Shown here piece after piece: positions 12,367-24,091 of a stretch of DNA of 64,000 bases; the first letter of the stretch is position 1; the number at the start of each line of letters is the position of its first letter. The stretch is from Sabellastarte sp. h YS-2021 (Eukaryota; Annelida; Polychaeta; Sabellida; Sabellidae), in NCBI GenBank assembly GCA_964017235.1, contig OZ024936.1, forward strand, positions 46,241,028 through 46,305,027. Reading direction: 5' to 3'. A program made the position numbers and the translations under genes. The notes under the pieces are model-generated. The model saw only the letters and a list, made by a program, of their open reading frames with translations. It did no database searches and was not told where the DNA came from.

Positions 12367-13084
12367 GTAAGCATTTGTGGTACTGAATTGTGTTTTCATT
12401 ATTGTTTTCAAACATCAATTTAGCTTTCCAAAATTTTCTAAGTACAGGAATTTTTGCCACAAAGGTTTCATGCTTTGCTTATTACCAGCCCCATTTACAG
12501 TAGGTGGTAATTTTCAGTGGATACTAAATGTTGAGAATTTCAAAACAGCCAAAACTCTTTTGGAGTTTCAAGGAGTACTATGTTAAGTAATATTGACCAG
12601 CAAAAGAATAATATAAAGCAAATAATAATAATGGCTGGATCATCGTTATTTTACAATAATAGTGAGTCATTGACCTAGAAAATTTAAAATCACTCTCAGC
12701 ACTTCTCTAGATAACTTTTCAGGCATTCTGCAGCAAAGTTATATAATTGTTATTTCAGTTTGGTTGGGGGTGTAAAAAAGTTCTTCTTTGAAGTTGTTAT
12801 TTATTTATTTAACAATTTATTATTCAACAGTTATGTTATAGTACAGCAATTCCACATACCGGTATAATTGTATTCCAATATCACTTTTAGAATGCTCATT
12901 AAAGTCTCTATTTCAATTTTCTACTCAATGTCAATATTAAATACAGTATGCACAGTAAACAACAGATACAAACAACTTAACATGTGTTTAAAACCTAAAC
13001 AGAATTCAAATGCCAAAAAGAGTAACTTATAAAATATGACCTAAGGAATTTCTTATGTTTACATTTTCCTGTTGATGGTCATTT

Positions 13085-13310
13085 AGAGCAAGAAATCTAA
13101 AATTCGCCAGAAATCTAAAATTCACCACCTCTAAAATCTTTGTTAATTCCATGAAGAAATTGATGCTTTGTTTTAAACTTTGTATTGAAGTTCAAAAAGG
13201 CCTGATTTACTCTACATTCAACAAATCTCAGTCCTCAATTCATTATTTTTATTAGTATTTCCACATGTGGCGAATTTCAGATATGTGTCGAATTTTAGAT
13301 TTCTTACTCT
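13085..13310 (+). mobile_element. MITE family 1, copy C
   Basis: It has the same ends (AGAGCAAGAAATCTAAAATT ... TTTAGATTTCTTACTCT) and the same body with more substitutions than copies B and D. It ends 66 bp before the exon at 13377, so it almost touches that exon's branch-point region. Confidence 0.86.
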
Positions 13311-13376
13311 ACCACACTATAACATTGTCATTAATGTTTTTCATCCTTTTGCTTTGACTTTGATATTTGCCCACAG

Positions 13377-13501
13377 ATGATGGAGGCATTTTCAAGGCTA
13401 AGGGCAAGAATAAGGAGACTCAGGGCGCACGGGAAGTAGACGATACACGCGACACACAAGTTGACCTGCCTATTGACCAGGTTGAGGCTGAGGAGGTCAA
13501 G
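13377..13501 (+). CDS. IQ-motif gene, acidic exon before the alternative junction
   Basis: The acceptor is TTTGCCCACAG and the donor AAG|GTCAGT. It starts with two bases of an Asp codon and ends in phase 0. It encodes DGGIFKAKGKNKETQGAREV followed by an acidic run ending QVEAEEVK. The phase-0 end is important because both the stop-carrying exon at 20749 and the exon at 26687 start in phase 0. This exon can therefore splice to either without changing frame. Confidence 0.8.
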
Positions 13502-14266
13502 GTCAGTGATAGAGTGTGATCTTGAAAAAAATTAAGTCAGTGGGATAAAGTGATATTGGGAAAAAAAACAGCTGATTCAAGGCTTAAGTAATCTAGATTG
13601 TAGAACAACCATTTGTCTGATACTGGGTAAATCACTGGTAGTGAAAATATCCTTGAGTGAAAGCTAAGTAAATGTAGGTGTGAACTACATAAAGTTACCT
13701 TGCCTTGAAATACTAGGTCAAGATCAGTGGTATAGAGTATAGATGACTGACCTTGTGATGTGAAGAATTGAGGTCAGTGGGATAAAGAAGCCTTTTGTAG
13801 ATTTTATGATGGGATAGGAGACCTTCATATAGATTATTATTGAGAGATGGAACAGTTTCATTAATAAGTGAACTTGTTTTAAAACTTCATCAGATTAATA
13901 GCCATCTCTGTTATTATATTCTCTTTTATATCATCGGGGACTATTAAGAAGTATGCTTTAAAGCAGTAATAATTTTACAAGGAGAAAATTAGATGAGTTT
14001 TCATTATTAGTAAATCTCAAATAATACCACTTGTGTATACAGTCACATTTGACGAGAAGGTTATAGTTCATTAACTACTTCTGCATTGATTCTGCATCCT
14101 TGCTGTTATTTTGATAATTCTCTCCAATTACTGTGTTCTGTGTAAGAATTACAAGGTGCCCCCCTTTTTTTCCAACAAAAACCTCAGAAAAAAAAAACCA
14201 AACAAAAAAGGCAAATAATAAACATACCTGTGTATATGTTACAGGCAATCTGTGTAACCAGGCATT

Positions 14267-14493
14267 AGAGTAAGAAATCTAAAATTCGCCAGGAATTTAA
14301 AATTCGCCACCTCTAAAACCTTAGTTAATTTTATGAAGAAAATGATTATTTTGTCTAAAAATTGGTATTTTTCAGTTCAAAAAGCCTTAATTTACTATAC
14401 AGTCAACAAATCTCACCACAATTCATTTATTTTATTAGTATTTTCACATGTGGCGAATTTCAGATATGTGGCGAATTTTAGATTTCTTACTCT
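14267..14493 (+). mobile_element. MITE family 1, copy D
   Basis: It is an intact copy with ends AGAGTAAGAAATCTAAAATT and TTTAGATTTCTTACTCT. It is nearly identical to copy B, which suggests recent spread. Confidence 0.88.
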
Positions 14494-15856
14494 ACACACT
14501 AAACCCTTTTGCTATTGTGAAGCCACTCAATTTATTGATGCAGGGTTGCCAGCCTATTCTGTCTGATTAGGCAGTTATTGTATTCTTTGCCCAGGTATAG
14601 CATCTCCGTAAAATAGGTGTGACTTAAGGGCAATGGGCATTTAATGCATTTATGTCCCCCTGCTAATAAGCCCATTAGCGTTTGTGTGATGGGTAGAAAG
14701 GTCATTAAGACGGAATGTGTTGTTAAGGGGGAAAATTTTCATTCCGGAATAAATATCCTATTAAATCACCTTTGGCATATTTATAATATTATGTTAGCAA
14801 GGATCAACATTACCCAAACCTCTGCTGAGGTATTTCATATTATCTGTAAAATCCTGGCTTTAGGCTTTAAACAGCATTCACTTGTGGGGTGGGGGGTAGA
14901 CTGTCTATCATTAGTACCAGTAAGTAACTGAGCCATAGAAACTAAGTGAAACTAAGCTGGTGAGGCCCAAACATCATGTATTGTTTTTGTTTTAAGTTTT
15001 CAAAAAAAAAAATTTGGTTTCTTTGAATAACTGAAAACTGGTTACTGGGTGGTTTTAAAAAAAATCTAAAAATTAAAAAGATCTTCAAAAATTAAAACAA
15101 AGCAGATGGCTTCATCATCCTGGTTAATCTATGTAATAACTTCTGCTGAAAAAAAGTGATAAGCGAGTTGAAATATTATGATAATTCATTAATTAGCTAG
15201 TCTTTCAGTACTTTTAACGATATTTTAAACTTGGCAAAAAAAAAAAAAAACAGACAAAAACTTTTTGCCTATTATTTTATAATCAGATAAACCAATTTTG
15301 CATTTGCTGCTGTTGAAAATACTACATGACTGTCATGTTGTTACACAGGTGCCTCTGGTTTACAACCAGTGTACGTCCAGCTGAATCAAATTAAAACAGC
15401 TACAATGATTTAATTTGTGCTAGTACAGAAGTTAAGCACTATAAAAATAAAATTTGAGTAGAATATTGGTTTGTACACAATGCTATTTAGTGTCAAGGTG
15501 ATGGTAAACTTCTTACGGTGCCACAGTTTTGTTCATCCTCTCATCAGATCTAGTGCAAGGTCCTTACTTAGTGCACAATGATTTCTGTAAGAATATTTCC
15601 CTCCAGTGAGAGTGTAAAAATCCTAGCTTAAAATGCACTCATTCATTGTCTCCAAACTCCATGAAGTAAAGACTTGTGAGCAAGTCTGTTCTTTCATAAA
15701 TTATGGCAACAGTTCAGTCACAGGTTGTGAATAGAAAATGATTTTATGGGTTGCCTTTGTCGTAAAACCCAATAATTGGTTATAAACTTTTAAAGGCAAT
15801 TGTATCTCCGTAGTAAATATAAATTATTATACATTTTTCTTTCCCACTTAAATACA
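14494..15856. other. Intron sequence, little seen
   Basis: AT-rich, with poly-A tracts at about 15000 and 15236. A 95-codon ORF at 14644-14931 has no family resemblance and is taken as chance. Confidence 0.45.
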
Positions 15857-16072
15857 GGGACTCCATGATGTAGTTGGTAACACACCTCCCACCTCTAAGA
15901 TCAATGGTTCAAACTCTAGATTCTATGTTCCTTACCAATGACCAGCAGTGTACAGAATCTTGACCAGCTAGTATGTACTGGTTGCCTCTTCCCTTAAATC
16001 TCTCCATCATAATGTAGCTTGTACAATGTGTTGAAAGCGACGTTAAACCCAAATAAATCAAATTCACACTTT
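15857..16072 (+). mobile_element. tRNA-headed SINE with GCGACGTTAAA tail
   Basis: An A-box-like TGATGTAGTTGGTAACA and a B-box-like ATGGTTCAAACTCTA about 40 bp later mark a tRNA-derived RNA polymerase III head. The tail contains TGTTGAAAGCGACGTTAAA and an A-rich end. The same tail ends the copy at 41691. SINEs with this tail are common in bivalve genomes. Confidence 0.75.
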
Positions 16073-16892
16073 AAATTTAATTTTTAAATTTTATTGAAGG
16101 TCCTAAAAGGCTAGCTATCTGTAAATAAATACCACATTATTTTAATCATAAAAACTGATGAAGCTGCTTTATATGTCATTTTTGAAGAGGTTTTAAATAC
16201 ATTTTGTAGAGTACTGAAAATTAAAACTAACAGCATCTTTAAATTCCATTATAATGACATGGTATTGACTATTGAGGATATCAGGGCTGGAAAATTGGTT
16301 TGGTAGAATGTAGCTAAGTATCTAGCTATTCAGTGCATTAGCCTAGCAAAAGAATGGGTAAAAAGTCATAGTCAAGGGACATACTAGGTCAATTATCCAG
16401 GGTATGAAAGAGGGAAAATACTGGATGGGGAAACTTGATTTGAAGATGAGGCTCAAGATTTATCGTAAGCGATGATACTGAGGAACTCACTGGTTGTTAC
16501 ATGAAGAGGGAGGGAGTTTCATAGTGTTGGTACATAATAGGGGGATGAGTTGGTGAAACCGGTATCTTGGTGTCCAGACCATTTCACTAAATTACTATAA
16601 TGACACCTTGCAACTGCCGTATTGAGTCTATTGACTGTGAGCATGGTCATGTAATTGTGGGGAAGCTTAAAATATTACAAACTAATTGTACATCTGAAAC
16701 AGTCATACCAATTTGTTCAGCATTTTTACCCCACAGCCCTTAAGGGCTGTCGGGGTATTGTTTTCACCCATGGTGTCCGGATGGGCGGGCGAGCGGCGGG
16801 AAAAGGTTTGTCCGGGCTTGTATCTCAGAAACCGTAAGGTGTAGGAAGTTGATTCTTGGTAGGGACATTGGTTAGGGGGTGTAGGTGTACAA

Positions 16893-18880
16893 CGTCATGG
16901 TGTGACCTTGATTTGAACTTTGACCTTGCCGCAGTGACCTTGAGTTTGAAAATCTTGTCCGGGCTATATCTCGGAAACCGTAAGGTGTAGGAAGTTGATA
17001 CTTGGTAGGGACATTGGATAGGGGGTGTAGGTGTGGTACGTCATGGTGTGACCTTGATTTGACCTTTGACCTTACCGTAGTGACCTTGACCAATAAAATC
17101 TTGTCCAGGCTATATCTCGGAAACTGTAAGGTGTAAGAAGTTGATACTTGGTAGGGACATTGGCTGGTTGTTGTAGGTGTGCAACGTCATGATGTGACCT
17201 TGATTTGACCTTTGACCTTGCCGTAGAGACCTTGACCAATAAAATATTGTCCGGGCTATATCTCGGAAGCTGTAAGGTGTAAGAAGTTGATACTTGGTAG
17301 GGACATTGGTTGGGGGTTGTAGGTGTGCAACGTCATGATGTGACCTTGATTTGACCTTTGACCTTGCCATAGAGACCTTGACCTATAAAATCTTGTCCGG
17401 GCTATATTTCGGGAACTGCAAGGTGTAGGAAGTTGATACTTGGTAGGGACATTGGTTTGGGGGTGTAAGTGTGCACTGTCATGGTGTGACCTTGATTTGA
17501 CCTTTGACCTTGCTGTAGTGACCTTGACCTTTAAAATTTTGTCCAGACAATATCTCTGAAACCGTAAAGTGTAGGAAGCTGATAGTTGGTAGAGGCATTA
17601 GCTAGGGGATGTAGGTGTGCATCATAATTTTTACCCCACAGCCCTTAATGGCTGTTGGGGTATTGTTTTCACCCATGGTGTCCGGATGGTCGGGCGGGCG
17701 GGCGGCGGGAAATAGTTTGTCCGGGCTGTATCTCAGAAACCGTAAGGTGTAGGAAGTTGATACTTGGTAGGGACATTGGTTAGGGGGTGTAGGTGTGCAA
17801 CGTCATGGTCTGACCTTGATTTGACCTTTGACCTTGCCGTAGTGACCTTGAGTTTGAAAATCTTGTCTGGGCTATATCTCGGAAACTGTAAGGTGTAGGA
17901 AGTTGATACTTGGTAGGGACATTGGTTAGGGGGTGTAGTTGTGCAACGTCATAGTCTGACCTTGATTTGATCTTTGACCTTGCCGTAGTGACCTTGACCT
18001 ATAAAATCTTGTCCGGGCTATATCTCGGAAACCGTAAGGTGTAGGAAGTTGATACTTGGTAGGAATATTGGTTAGGGGGTGTAGGTGTGCAACGTCATGG
18101 TCTGACCTTGATTTGACCTTTGACCTTGCCGTAGTGACCTTGACCTATAAAATGTTGTCCGGGCTATATCTCGGAAACTGTAAGGCTTGGGAAGTTGATA
18201 TTTGGTAGGGACATTGGTTAGGGGGTGTAGGTGTGCAACGTCATGGTCTGACCTTGATTTGACCTTTAACCTTGCCATAGTGACCTTGACCTATAAAATG
18301 TTGTCCGGGCTATATCTCAGAAACCGTAAGGTGTAGGAAGTTGATACGTGGTACGGATATTGGTTAGGGGGTGTAGGTGTGCAACGTCATGGTGTGACCT
18401 TGATTTGACCTGTGACCTTGCAGTAGTGGCCTTGACCTATAAAATGTTGTCTGGGCTATATCTCAGAAACCGTAAGGAGTAGGAAGTTGATACTTGGTAG
18501 GGATATTGATTAGGGGGTGTAGGTGTGCAACGTCATGGTCTGACCTTGATTTGACCTTTAACCTTGCTGTAGTGACCTTGACCTATAAAATATTGTCCGG
18601 GCTTTATCTCGGAAACTGTTAGGTGCAGGAAGTTGATATTTGGTAGAGACATTGGCTAGGGGGTGTAGGTGTGCAGCATCATGGTGTGACCTTGATTTGA
18701 CCTTTGACCTTGCCATAGTGACCTTGACCTATAAAATCGTCAGGGCTGTATCTCGGAAACCGTAAGGTGTAGGAAGTTGATACTTGGTAGGGACATTGTT
18801 ATTGGCTATAGGTGTGTATTATCATGGTGTGACCTTAATTTGACCTTTTACCTTGCCGTAGTGACCTTGACCTTTAAAAT
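16893..18880 (+). promoter_or_regulatory. Array of nuclear-receptor half-sites in the 146-bp units
   Basis: Each unit contains TGACCTTGATTTGACC then TTTGACCTTGCC and TGACCTTGACCT. Read on the other strand these are five AGGTCA half-sites in one direction with gaps of 5, 1, 8 and 0 bases. The pair with a gap of 1 is a perfect DR1 (AGGTCAAAGGTCA), and TCAAGGTCA matches the ERR/FTZ-F1 monomer site. About 13 units give roughly 60 half-sites. Binding is a prediction; the motifs are seen directly. Confidence 0.5.
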
Positions 18881-19344
18881 CTTGTTGCACCTTTGGGTCT
18901 GTCTTTTGATGCAGATTAAGCAAAAGTCATATTAGAATTTATTAAGAATTTTACTTTCATAACTTCCCATTGTAAGAGATAGAATTTCATCAAGTGAGCC
19001 GCAGATTTTACTCCAACACCACACATAAGCATTCATTAAATGTATTACCACTTCTGTATGCATGGTAATATTCAAACCATCTAAACCATAATTCGGAAAT
19101 GCAGATGTATATAAAGAGTGTTGAATTTTAGTTTACTGATTAATGCTGTCATCTTGTCATTGAATTATCTTCTTTTAATACTTCATCTTTATACGCATTA
19201 TCTTTCTTTTAAACATTATTTCTCCATTTAAACATTGTTTGGACCTTTATATAACTGACAGTGCTCTGAAAGTATCCTGAAGTTTGTACTGGTACAGTAC
19301 TTCTATATCTCATGGTGTTGAAAATATTTCCCAAGGCTGTGGGG
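17634..19344 (+). mobile_element. Tandem-repeat foldback element, family CCCCACAGCC, nested inner copy
   Basis: The hairpin head (CCCCACAGCCC, TTAA, TGGCTGTTGGGG), about eight 146-bp units (marker at 17801, 17947, and so on at exact 146-base spacing) and a 220-bp unique tail end in GGCTGTGGGG (19335-19344), the inverse of the start. It lies inside the outer copy: outer units precede it and the outer copy's tail follows it. Confidence 0.8.
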
Positions 19345-19590
19345 TACGGGCATCTCTGATGCTATTTTTAGTTTTCTGATTAATGCTGTCATCTTGCTAT
19401 TGAATTGTCTTGTTTTAATACTTTATCTTTACATACATTTTCCTTCTCTTAGATGTTAATTATTTTCTCTACTTAAACATCATTTTGACCTTAATGTAAC
19501 TGACACTGCTCTGAAAGTATCCCGATCTTTGTACTGTTTCACTACTTCTATATCTCATGGTGTTGAAAACTATTTCCCCAGCCTGTGGGG

Positions 19591-20748
19591 TATGGACATC
19601 TCTGATGACTGATGCTATTTTTGTAAATTCTAATACTTCTGTAACATATTTCTTTGAGCAGGACTGCAATGTATTTTCATAAATTTGATTGGGGATATGA
19701 ATACGGTAGAACTAACCTTTTTATGTATCCCAGAATCAGAACAGTTTTGCATTGACCTGATATCGAAATGGAAAATTGCTACCCACTCATTCCCAGTACT
19801 TAATTTGCAGTAGTTCTTTTAGAAATTATATTGTGCTTTACTAGCGATTCTTTTGTACCATTTTTGTGATTTTTTCTTCTTCTAACTATGTGGAAGCAAT
19901 TTTTTTTTGTGCTTTTCGCCTTTTACTAACTATCAACTGTGTTGCTTTATAGTTAATTACTTGTATAGTTTGCTAACCATGCACCCAATTGAACTTTGAT
20001 ACATATTTTACTTGCATATTTCTACTTGCATATGGCTATGTATTAGTATAGTTTTCACTTTGCTTTGATGTATTACTTTTCTGATAGTATTAGTAATCAG
20101 ATTCCTCTATTTTCCATGTTTTTACTACAAATTTAATTTAAAAAAAAAGGATTTTTGGTTCAGTCTGCTCATTGTGTTCAACCTTTTTTGAAATAATAGT
20201 GTTAAATTGTTAATATTTAGTGGCTTACTGGAGCATGATCTTATTTGGGGCAAGATAGGTAGAAACTAGAAACCAAAACTTTGTGAGTTTTGACACTGAT
20301 GCAAGCAGTGCAAAGACATGAATTCAGGCTGTTGGTAAGAGAAATGTGGATGAGACAGTAATGTGTCTGTATTCAGTGTGAAAACCATGGCACTCGAATA
20401 CTTAAATGAAATGTTGCATCTCAACTCACAGCACCTAAAGTGGTGGGAAAACATGAAATATTGAAACATAAAATATGAGGAAATGCTTTTTCAGGTTGCC
20501 AAGATTGTTATGGTAACAATGCATGGAAAATAGAGGGTTGAAGTAGCTCTTTAATATCTTGTAAATTCTTATTAACAATTTGTTTTCATATAATTTCTTC
20601 TTTATACTCATTTGTTTATCAACCTGTCTTTTTTTCTTTCTTTCTTTTTTTGCACTCCCTCTGGCTTTCCATCACTGTCACAATATAACTAACTCCCTCC
20701 ACTCTCTTATGAATAACATGCAAAAATAACACCAATCCACAAAATCAG
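19591..20748. other. Intron sequence before the large exon, little seen
   Basis: AT-rich DNA with poly-T and TTTC runs at about 20630. No transposon ends or extra exons were found. Confidence 0.45.
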
Positions 20749-21753
20749 GAAGACTTAGATACCAGCAGAAGCCTGGATCTCCCCACTGATGAGAAAAGCC
20801 TCACCAAAAATGCATCAGATGACTGTGATAAGGGCAACCATGGCAACAGCAAGCAGCGGTCATCTGCATCTCCAGAGTCAGAAGAAGTGCACTGGACGAC
20901 CTCTGAAGAGAGTGTGATTGAGAAGAAAATAGAGGAGAAACTCAACAGTAAAAACCTGTTTGAATTTCCACCAGGATTTCAAAAGGGAACTTATCAGCAG
21001 CAGAGCAATAAGAACCAGAATGCCTCAGTAGAAAATGAAGATGTAGAAGAAGATGGTTCTGTGAACTGTGAACTACACAAGGGTGAAGGTAGTTTTGATA
21101 CTGGAATAAATGATCATGGAGATGATGATGATTTTGAAGAAGATTTTGAAGGAACTGAGGAAAGAAGTTTTCAAGGAAGTCATGGTGGGGAATATTATGA
21201 AGAAGACACAGACAGAGGTTTGATTGAACATTTTAATGAACGTTTCAATACAGATGGAATGGAAGACGAGGGAAGGAAGTTGACCAAGGTTTATAAATCT
21301 TGCGAGAGTGAGAGAGAACAAGGAACTGATACTTATAGAATAAGTCCTGCAAGAGAGAGAAAGCATCAACAGACTGGTAATCGGAACATTGATGACAGAT
21401 CAGGGGGGAGTGGGCATAATGATATGTTTCATGAAAATGAGAAAGAATTCAGGAAAATATTTTACCAATTGAATGGAAGGTCACAGGAAAATGATGAATA
21501 TCGAGAAACTGATGAAAAAAGGAGAGAATTGCAGAAGCATAGGCGAGATAGATCACAGCAAGAAATCTTGGCTAGCTTGAAGTCTCCTAGGAATGTCGAT
21601 GATGATACTTTGAAATCACCTAGAAATGATTTGGACAATGCACTGAAGGTCAGCAAGATAGAAAGACAGCATCAGAGTAGACACAGTAAGAAGGAACAAC
21701 AGCGGAGGAAGGAGGGCTATGTGTTTCAACACCCAGAACTCAGTCTCAGGTGA
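20749..21753 (+). CDS. IQ-motif gene, large acidic exon with its own stop (alternative 3' end)
   Basis: The acceptor is CACAAAATCAG and the exon begins in phase 0 with EDLDTSRSLDLPTDEK. It stays open for 334 codons to TGA at 21751-21753, ending HPELSLR. The product is strongly charged: an Asp/Glu tract (DHGDDDDFEEDFEGTEE), then a Lys/Arg/Gln-rich part with two KSPRN repeats. It looks disordered, with no known domain. Polyadenylation-like AATAAA lies just after the stop (21785-21790). An internal donor-like AAG|GTCAGC after 21648 is also phase 0, so the exon could instead be internal (20749-21648) and join the exon at 26687. The short isoform would lack all IQ motifs. Confidence 0.78.
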   Translation, partial: EDLDTSRSLDLPTDEKSLTKNASDDCDKGNHGNSKQRSSASPESEEVHWTTSEESVIEKKIEEKLNSKNLFEFPPGFQKGTYQQQSNKNQNASVENEDVEEDGSVNCELHKGEGSFDTGINDHGDDDDFEEDFEGTEERSFQGSHGGEYYEEDTDRGLIEHFNERFNTDGMEDEGRKLTKVYKSCESEREQGTDTYRISPARERKHQQTGNRNIDDRSGGSGHNDMFHENEKEFRKIFYQLNGRSQENDEYRETDEKRRELQKHRRDRSQQEILASLKSPRNVDDDTLKSPRNDLDNALKVSKIERQHQSRHSKKEQQRRKEGYVFQHPELSLR

Positions 21754-23953
21754 CGGGGAAATGTTAACTGTATAAAAAGGAGAAAATAAATTTGATACAA
21801 AAATACAAAACAGAAAAAAATAATATCTACTGGAAAATAAAACATAAGTGTCAAAAGTATAGAAAATAAATTCAGTGAAACAGAAAACAATAAAGCATAG
21901 ATGAAAATTATCGTTTGGGATGCAGAATGTGGTAGTTTGGTGATTCACGAAAAAAGAGAAATGTAAAAAATTATCAAACGATTCATTAACAAAGGACATT
22001 TTCAGATATTGAACAGTTGTGATTTTTTTCTGTAACAATATTTTTTTCTCCGCCTTTTGCTATTTTATTGTGTTTGTGACATACTATAAATAACTGATCA
22101 ATCTAAAATTGAAAACATATTGCAAACAAGACAATGAGATACTTTAGAGGTTAAAATATAAGGCTTTCTCTTTTCTTCAAATTTGGCACAGTATCTGTAC
22201 CAGCAAGAATAAAGTGATTCTTTTAAAAAAATTGCCAAGTATAATTATATAGGTTTGTTGTTCAAGTCTTGATGGTAGATTAACCAGGAATATATGTTTA
22301 TGTTTCTGTGTGTGATATTAAATACTACAACTTGAACAATATTTTAATATATATATTTAGAAACTGTATGACCAAAAGATTAGACCTAAGCATTGGTCCA
22401 TTTGTGGTTAATAAATGTATATTGTTCCATAGTATAGAAAATCATAAGCTTTGTGTTTTGTGAAAATAGAAATGTGATTGTAAAAAGTAATATAAATATA
22501 TAGTATCAACGAAATGGGTTTCAAAGTATTTATATTATTCAAAAAAAAAATTCAGGTGTGTGCTTTGTGGTGCATTTGTACATGAAAGTTCTTAGTGTGA
22601 ATGTGCCTTTTGTGTATGTTTTTTGATATAAAATTACAATCATTTCTTTTCCAAACTATACAATATCAAAGTAGAAAGCAATGTTCGAGTGAAAACCATC
22701 TCCACCAGGGCATGTTTTTTCCAAAAATTCAGGATTTTTTTAAAAAAAAATTTTTTTTAATTTTTTTTTTTTTGGTATCAATAATATGATCCAGATCTTT
22801 TCCAAAATGTAATTACTTCTTCCTTTAGCCGGGCATTTCCACTTAAAAAAAAAAAATTGTGAACATCAGCTGATTATTTTTTGGAGTAATGTCAACTAGA
22901 AAGCCAGAGTCATTGAAAATACATTGAAAGTGGAACCTTTCAAAATTGTGGAATATTTTTGTATCCAGAATAGGATCCAGATTTCCGAAAATTTAACCAC
23001 TTTTTTTTTGGGTCAGGCTCTAACGACAGAAAATTTTTCACAAAGATCGGTTTATTACTTGTGTTGTTACTATGAAACGGACAAGCAAACCCTTGTAAAT
23101 ACATTACCTCCTGGTGGAGGTAAAAACTGGAGTTAAAATTACAAATATATAAAATTATATGTTTAACATGTGTTTAACATTGTGAGTATGTGGTCCCAAC
23201 AAATGATTATATTAAAAAAATGTCAGTAAAAGTTAACATATAACCAAACTTATCATTACAAAAATAGAAAAAATAAATATATTTATGTTAAAAAATAATG
23301 TTTTCAAATGTTTATAGTCATAGTGTCATTGTAGTAGAATCTTTTATTGTGTACAGTAATGATTAATTTTTTATTTGACTTCAGCAATCAGAAAAAGGTT
23401 TTGTGAGTAAGAAAGTTTTTCTAAAGAGCTTTTGTCATATTGTCATTGTGCAATGGAGTCCTTAACTGTACTTTGTACACATTGCATTTTGTACTTTTTT
23501 CAGTACATTTATATGTATAAAAGACAGAAAAGAAAAACAAAAACAGAAAAACATTTTGCAGACTTAAAAACTTCTTTATGTTTTGTATTTATTCAGGAAG
23601 TAACGATTAAAAAGATGAATGTCTTGTTGGTAATTGTTATCAGTTTATTTTCTAACTTATAGTATACCAATGGTTTTAAATAAAAATAACAATTTTATCT
23701 TGTTTGTTTTCAGTGTAACAAATACTGTCATGTTATCATGTCCCTTTCTTCTTTATGTACTCTGTAATATCAAACCTTATTCATTTTAGAACTGTTAAAA
23801 GTGCAACTAAACCTTTCCTTTTTCTCGCACCCATGTCCGCCATTGTCTGTAACCATGGTACCCTAGATCTGTTGATATAAAGCAGTGTAACTGTCTGTGT
23901 CCGTGGAGAAGAATGATATTGATCCTTTCTCATCAGAAGCACAGGCAACTATA
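21754..23953. other. 3' region of short isoform, then intron
   Basis: Very AT-rich. Multiple AATAAA hexamers within the first 500 bp fit a 3' UTR of the short isoform. Poly-A and poly-T tracts occur at about 22740-22775 and 22845. No coding exon is recognised. Confidence 0.45.
21785..21790 (+). promoter_or_regulatory. Possible polyadenylation signal for short isoform
   Basis: An AATAAA hexamer lies 32 nt after the stop at 21753. The following 1.2 kb is AT-rich and holds several further AATAAA copies, so the actual site cannot be fixed from sequence alone. Confidence 0.4.
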
Positions 23954-24091
23954 GGGCCCATATTAACTAAAGGGATCAAGATCAAGTTGATGCCAAAATA
24001 AGCTCAAATTTTGTATAAACAATAATTATTGTAAACTTGAGGTGATTTTTGGCTCAAGTTGAGCTTGATCCCTTTTTTTGAATACGGGCCC
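23954..24091. mobile_element. Small foldback MITE with GGGCCC ends
   Basis: The left end GGGCCCATATTAACTAAAGG and right end TTTGAATACGGGCCC are inverted, with internal arms GGGATCAAG and CTTGATCCC. It is 138 bp and non-coding. It belongs with the elements at 8025, 32094 and 54593, which also have GGGCC(C)-A-TATTCAC-like ends. Confidence 0.68.

Larger units (their letters stand above)
16729..19590 (+). mobile_element. Tandem-repeat foldback element, family CCCCACAGCC, outer copy (interrupted)
   Basis: It starts with CCCCACAGCCC, TTAA, GGGCTGTCGGGG, a near-perfect hairpin, followed by ATGGTGTCCGGATG. Five units of 146 bp follow (CGTCATGG-type marker at 16893, 17039, 17185, 17331, about 17477). 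A second full element (17634-19344) interrupts it, and its own tail resumes, ending GCCTGTGGGG at 19581-19590. There is no ORF. Ends and body match the partial copy at 37841. Confidence 0.78.

Noticed and set aside
16655-18278. Minus-strand ORFs with RSRSLRQGQRSNQG repeats as coding genes
   Set aside because: They follow the 146-bp non-coding tandem units. Length is limited by unit stops and the composition is that of the repeat.
16893-18880. CRISPR array
   Set aside because: The 146-bp units are whole-unit tandem repeats without unique spacers, in a eukaryotic intron.
21616-22038. 140-codon minus-strand ORF opposite the large exon
   Set aside because: It overlaps the well-supported + strand exon and its 3' region. 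The hydrophobic, Phe-rich composition is typical of antisense AT-rich sequence.
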